DNA from: GCA-2729515 sp036336695
Lineage (GTDB): Bacteria > Myxococcota_A > UBA9160 > SMWR01
DNA: 47,054 nucleotides
Direction: 5' to 3'
NCBI GenBank assembly: GCA_036336695.1
Contig: JAYZFQ010000064.1
Coordinates: 1 to 47,054 of the forward strand
This document shows positions 44,148 to 47,054 of the stretch, in pieces. The notes under the pieces are model-generated. The model was given only the letters and a program-made list of their open reading frames with translations, was not told where the DNA came from and ran no database searches. A program made the position numbers and the translations under genes. The first letter of the stretch is position 1, and every line of letters begins with the position of its first letter.

Positions 44148-45854
44148 TCAGCCCGCGTCTGCCGGGTCGAGTTCGTCGCGCAGCTGCCGCTTGAGGAATT
44201 TGCCGTTTGCGTTGCGCGGAAGCGGCTCGGTGCCGATCCAGATGTACCGGGGAATCTTGTGCGCGGCCATGCGTTCCGCACAGTGTTCGCGGATTGCCTG
44301 GACGCCGAGATCGGCGTCCTTGCGCAGCACCACCGCGGCGCCGACCTCTTCGCCGAGCCGTTCGTCCGGAACGCCGAAGACCGCGCATTCCGCCACGTCC
44401 GGGTGTTCGAAGATCCCGGCTTCGACCTCGGCGCAGTAGATGTTCTCGCCGCCGCGCAGCAGCATGTCCTTGATCCGGTCGACGATGGTCAGGAACCCGT
44501 CGGAATCGATGTGCCCGAGGTCCCCGGTGTGGAACCAGCCGTCGGTAATCGACTCGGCGGTGGCCTCGGGTCGGTTCAGGTAGCCCGCGACCACCTGGGC
44601 GCCTTTCACCCAGAGTTCGCCCACTTCACCGTCCGCCACGGTCCGGCCGTCGGCGTCGACGCAGCGGGCCTCGAAGCTGGGCATGATCGGCCCCACGCTC
44701 TCGGGCTTGGCGGCGTGGTAGTCCGCGGAGGTCGTGGTGATGATTCCGCAGGTTTCCGTGAGCCCGTAGCCCGTGTTGGGACGCGTGCTCCCCTTTCGCG
44801 CCTCGATCTTGTCGACCAGGTCGGGTTGGAACGCGGCCCCGCCGCCGCCCATGATCTTGAGGCTCGAGGTGTCGTAGTTGTCGAGATCGGGGTGGGCGAG
44901 GACTTCCCGCGTCATCGTCGGCACGCCCGTCAGGTTGGTGACCTGCTCGCGCTCGATCAGTTGCAGGGCCTCGGTGGGGTCCCACCGGTACATGAACACG
45001 AGGGTGCCCCCCGCCGCGGTCACGCTGTAGGCGACGCAGTTGTTCGCGGTCACGTGGAAGAGCGGGGTGGTCACGAGGGAAACGATCCGCGGCGGGACGA
45101 GGGCCGGGGGGGCCTCGCTGCCGTCGGGTTCGGCGAGGGCGCGGGCGCGTTTTCCCACCGCGTCCCAGAACACGATGCTCATCAGGTTCGTGACACAGCC
45201 CCGGTGGGTGAGTTGTGCACCCTTGGGCCGCCCGGTGGTGCCCGAGGTGTAGAAGATGCAGGCGTCGGAGTCGGGGTCGATGTCGGGCTCGGGAGGGTCT
45301 CCCGCGTGGCCCAGGAGCTCCGCGAAGGGCACCGCATCCGTCGCCCGGCCAGGCGGCAGTCGCACGCCGACGGTCTGGAGCGGGGGCAGCGCCGCGCGCT
45401 GGGTTTCGAGGCGTTCCAGTCGCTCGACGTCGCACACCACGACCTTCGGAGTGGAGTCTTCGAGCGCGTAGGCCATCTCGGGACCCGTCCACCACGCGTT
45501 CATTCCCACGGCGGTGGCGCCCAGCGAGAGCGTGGCCCAGTAGGTGAGCATCCACTCGGGGTAGTTGCGCATCGCGATCGCCACCCGGTCGCCCGGGGCC
45601 ACACCGTTGGCGGCCAGCCAGGTCGCGATCGAAGCGACGTCCCGGTGTGCCGCCGCGAAGGTCCAGCGCTCGTCTCCGTAGACGAGGTAGTCCCGGTCTT
45701 CGTAGGCGCGCGACGCGTGCCAGATGTCGCGCACGGAGTTCGGCGCCCCGGTGTAGGTGCGGACCGGGATGCCGCGGACCGGGACCTCCACGATCTCGAA
45801 GGGTCCTCCGGGTCCCGTCAGCTCATTCCAGGCGTTGCGGAGTTCTGTGAACAT
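44148..45854 (-). CDS. Acyl-CoA synthetase (AMP-dependent, class I)
   Basis: A 568-residue ANL-superfamily ligase activating a carboxylic acid with ATP and CoA. The P-loop is FYTSGTTGRPKGAQLTH, then TTPLFHVTANN, the motif TGYGLTETCGI, WFHTGDLGHIDSDGF with the ATP-ribose aspartate, DRIKDMLLRGGENIYCAEVE, and the C-terminal catalytic lysine in NANGKFLKRQL. All are intact. The start ATG at 45854 gives MFTELRNAWNEL; a longer frame would run through the tRNA-Ser gene and is rejected. The substrate is not deducible: a long N-terminus and a QVVAGYLNRPE segment resemble long-chain or aryl ligases. tRNA-Ser lies 19 bases upstream on the same strand. Confidence 0.92.
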   Translation of the reverse strand: MFTELRNAWNELTGPGGPFEIVEVPVRGIPVRTYTGAPNSVRDIWHASRAYEDRDYLVYGDERWTFAAAHRDVASIATWLAANGVAPGDRVAIAMRNYPEWMLTYWATLSLGATAVGMNAWWTGPEMAYALEDSTPKVVVCDVERLERLETQRAALPPLQTVGVRLPPGRATDAVPFAELLGHAGDPPEPDIDPDSDACIFYTSGTTGRPKGAQLTHRGCVTNLMSIVFWDAVGKRARALAEPDGSEAPPALVPPRIVSLVTTPLFHVTANNCVAYSVTAAGGTLVFMYRWDPTEALQLIEREQVTNLTGVPTMTREVLAHPDLDNYDTSSLKIMGGGGAAFQPDLVDKIEARKGSTRPNTGYGLTETCGIITTTSADYHAAKPESVGPIMPSFEARCVDADGRTVADGEVGELWVKGAQVVAGYLNRPEATAESITDGWFHTGDLGHIDSDGFLTIVDRIKDMLLRGGENIYCAEVEAGIFEHPDVAECAVFGVPDERLGEEVGAAVVLRKDADLGVQAIREHCAERMAAHKIPRYIWIGTEPLPRNANGKFLKRQLRDELDPADAG

Positions 45855-45873
45855 CGGCCCGTGTTCAGTTGGG

Positions 45874-45965
45874 TGGCGGAGAGGGTGGGATTCGAACCCA
45901 CGGATGAGCAAGCCCATCACCTGATTTCGAGTCAGGCCCGTTCAACCGGACTCCGGCACCTCTCC
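45874..45965 (-). tRNA. tRNA-Ser (anticodon CGA)
   Basis: Acceptor stem GGAGAGG pairs with CCTCTCC. Anticodon arm CCTGA-CTCGAAA-TCAGG gives anticodon CGA. The 92-nt length comes from a long variable arm, as expected for serine. T-arm GGTTCGAATCC, discriminator G and encoded CCA are present. Confidence 0.97.
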
Positions 45966-46111
45966 GTTGGCCTGCAGGCTAGCAGCGCCGTCTGGGGCTC
46001 CGCGACGGGTCTGTCGCGTCGCGCCGTGCCCCCCGGGCCGCGCGCCTCGGCGGTGTGTGCGGAAAACCGCGCGGAAATCGGGTAACCTGCGCCGCTTCGA
46101 GAGGAGATTCC

Positions 46112-46351
46112 TTGGCGCGAGACGACTTGATCCAGGCGGTGGGTACCGTGGACAAGATCCTCGGTGGCGGTCGCTACCGGATCACCCTGGAAAACGGGCA
46201 GGTCGTGACCGCGCAACTCTCGGGTCGGATGCGGCGTTTCCGCATCCGGGTGATTCCGGGGGACCGGGTGCAGGTCGGGGTTTCGCCCTACGACCCGACC
46301 CACGGCTTCATCACGTTCCGCCTGCGCGAAGGCCAGATGCAGGCAGGCTAG
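46112..46351 (+). CDS. infA: Translation initiation factor IF-1
   Basis: A 79-residue IF-1, the S1/OB-fold factor that binds the 30S A site. Family segments are clear: ARDDLIQAVGTVDKILGGGRY, VTLENGQVV-like residues near 25, LSGRMRRFRIRVIPGDRVQV and SPYDPTHGFITFRLR. The start is TTG at 46112, with AGGAG seven bases upstream; no ATG is available and the protein would be truncated otherwise. E. coli IF-1 has 72 residues; this has a short C-terminal extension. The 146-base gap before it holds a GCGGAAAACCGC hairpin and no gene. Confidence 0.94.
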   Translation: MARDDLIQAVGTVDKILGGGRYRITLENGQVVTAQLSGRMRRFRIRVIPGDRVQVGVSPYDPTHGFITFRLREGQMQAG

Positions 46352-46357
46352 GGCGCC

Positions 46358-46996
46358 GTGCGCGCTCTGGAGATGCGGGTCTGGGATCGCTGGAATCGCA
46401 TCCGCCTGGCCTTTCTCCGCGCGCGACATCCCGGCCTCGCGATCGATCCCCGGGCGAGTTCCAACTTTGCGGTGGCCCGCTACAACCTCGCGCCCAACTG
46501 CTCCCTGCGCATCGCCGCGGGTGCCGTGACCGAGAGGATTCCCGGTCGGCTCCATTTCGTGCTCTACCCCGGTTCGCGTGTCGAGGTCGCCGAGGGCGCC
46601 TGGCTGCGGACCGAGGTGGGCGATCTCTACATCGTGGCCTTCGAGGGTGCGGAGATGGTCCTGGGCCCCGAATGCCTGGTCAACGGCTGTCACCTGAGCG
46701 CCAAGCGTTCCGTGACCCTGGCGCGGGGCGCCATGGTCGGACCGGGAAGCCGCGTGTTCGACTCGGACCAGCACGATTTCGACGGCACCCGGCCCGAACG
46801 CAGCGAGCCGGTTGCGATCGGCGAGCACGTCTGGATCGCGAGCGACTGCCTCGTGCTGCGCGGCGTGACGGTGGGGGCGCACAGCATCGTGGGGGCGGGT
46901 TCCGTCGTCACCAGTTCGGTGCCGCCCCATACCCTGGTCTACGGTCGTCCGGCACGTCCGCGCGGAACCGTCGGGGATCGCTCCGAGGCGAGTTGA
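46358..46996 (+). CDS. Left-handed beta-helix (hexapeptide) acyltransferase
   Basis: A 212-residue transferase with hexapeptide repeats: turns such as VILGPEC-like GAEMVLGPECLVNGC, VTLARGAMVGPGSRV, PVAIGEHVWIASDCLVLRGVTVGAHSIVGAGSVVTSSVPPHTLVYGRPAR. The DSDQHDF segment matches the histidine loop used by O-acetyltransferases of sugars. It probably acetylates a cell-surface sugar; the substrate is not visible. GTG start at 46358, six bases after infA, so possibly cotranscribed. Only weak ribosome-binding signals are present. Confidence 0.82.
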   Translation: MRALEMRVWDRWNRIRLAFLRARHPGLAIDPRASSNFAVARYNLAPNCSLRIAAGAVTERIPGRLHFVLYPGSRVEVAEGAWLRTEVGDLYIVAFEGAEMVLGPECLVNGCHLSAKRSVTLARGAMVGPGSRVFDSDQHDFDGTRPERSEPVAIGEHVWIASDCLVLRGVTVGAHSIVGAGSVVTSSVPPHTLVYGRPARPRGTVGDRSEAS

Positions 46997-47015
46997 AGCG
47001 GACGAGGGACGAGCC

Positions 47016-47054
47016 ATGGGCATCCGGATCGCACTTTTTGGACAGGCGGCCTTC
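47016..47054 (+). CDS. Start of a formyltransferase-like gene (3'-truncated by window edge)
   Basis: The last 39 bases read MGIRIALFGQAAF, which resembles the opening of methionyl-tRNA or 10-formyl-THF formyltransferase-like proteins (LFGQ.AFG pattern). GAGGGACGAG precedes the ATG. Only 13 codons are visible, so the family is a guess; a second formyltransferase-fold gene besides fmt would be notable if confirmed. Confidence 0.4.
   Translation, partial: MGIRIALFGQAAF

Noticed and set aside
44148..45920. Longer acyl-CoA synthetase start at 45920
   Set aside because: It would overlap the tRNA-Ser gene, and the family start MFTELRNAW lies at 45854.
43512..46085. 857-codon forward ORF
   Set aside because: It runs across dnaX, the SRP RNA, an acyl-CoA synthetase and tRNA-Ser on the other strand; shadow of high-GC coding.

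Overview
This 47 kb window comes from a GC-rich Gram-negative bacterium. It carries CMP-KDO synthetase (an LPS gene), outer-membrane DUF1302/DUF1329 genes, a complete mglBA polarity-switch pair, and an alternative complex III (ACIII) operon. The MglB-MglA pair, in which MglA keeps the GPGLCGKT loop, R53 and Q82, together with the DUF1302/DUF1329 and RND/LolA-like genes, suggests a Myxococcota-type or related former delta-proteobacterial lineage. That placement is inference; no rRNA gene is present. There is no IS element, phage gene, integrase or CRISPR array, so this looks like core chromosome.

Layout. 3-6882: 3'-part of a DUF1302 outer-membrane protein, convergent DUF1329 gene, a histidine kinase/response regulator pair, then a reverse-strand sulfatase-superfamily lipoprotein with a small Trm112/UPF0434 protein. 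6955-14772: a promoter and the tightly overlapping actABCDEF operon for quinol oxidation. 14800-18148: a rhomboid-TPR protein facing a degenerate MBL-fold protein and purU. 18375-18559: a structured RNA with 6S-like architecture and an intrinsic terminator. 18593-25804: acyl-CoA synthetase, kdsB, PPi-type phosphofructokinase, an aberrant Nramp-like transporter, an AtoE-type transporter and an SH3 membrane protein. 25929-29788: tRNA-Asn, adenylate cyclase, greA, a CPBP protease, an unknown small gene with ridA, and tRNA-Pro. 29842-33056: RND exporter convergent with a LolA-like protein. 33194-39265: the priA-def-fmt-rsmB-rpe cluster, read leftward. 39291-41820: a spermidine synthase-like protein, mglBA, recR. 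41824-44105: ebfC-dnaX and the SRP RNA with its promoter. 44148-47054: acyl-CoA synthetase, tRNA-Ser, infA, a hexapeptide acyltransferase and the first codons of a formyltransferase-like gene.

The gene content describes a respiring heterotroph. ACIII passes quinol electrons to a cytochrome c, two acyl-CoA synthetases and an AtoE-type carrier point to fatty-acid use, and several information-processing operons are intact.

The most unusual signals are architectural. Three separate convergent gene junctions each carry a short tandem duplication (68, 41 and 39 bp) of the gene-end sequence, including stop codons. At least eight genes have a TANNNT box only 5-12 bases before the start codon, which suggests widespread leaderless or near-leaderless transcription. 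Other points worth a second look are the 6S-like RNA, an MBL-fold protein that has lost its metal ligands, an Nramp-like transporter lacking the canonical metal motifs, a histidine-rich linker in ActB, and an fmt gene whose conserved N-terminus has only CTG as a possible start.
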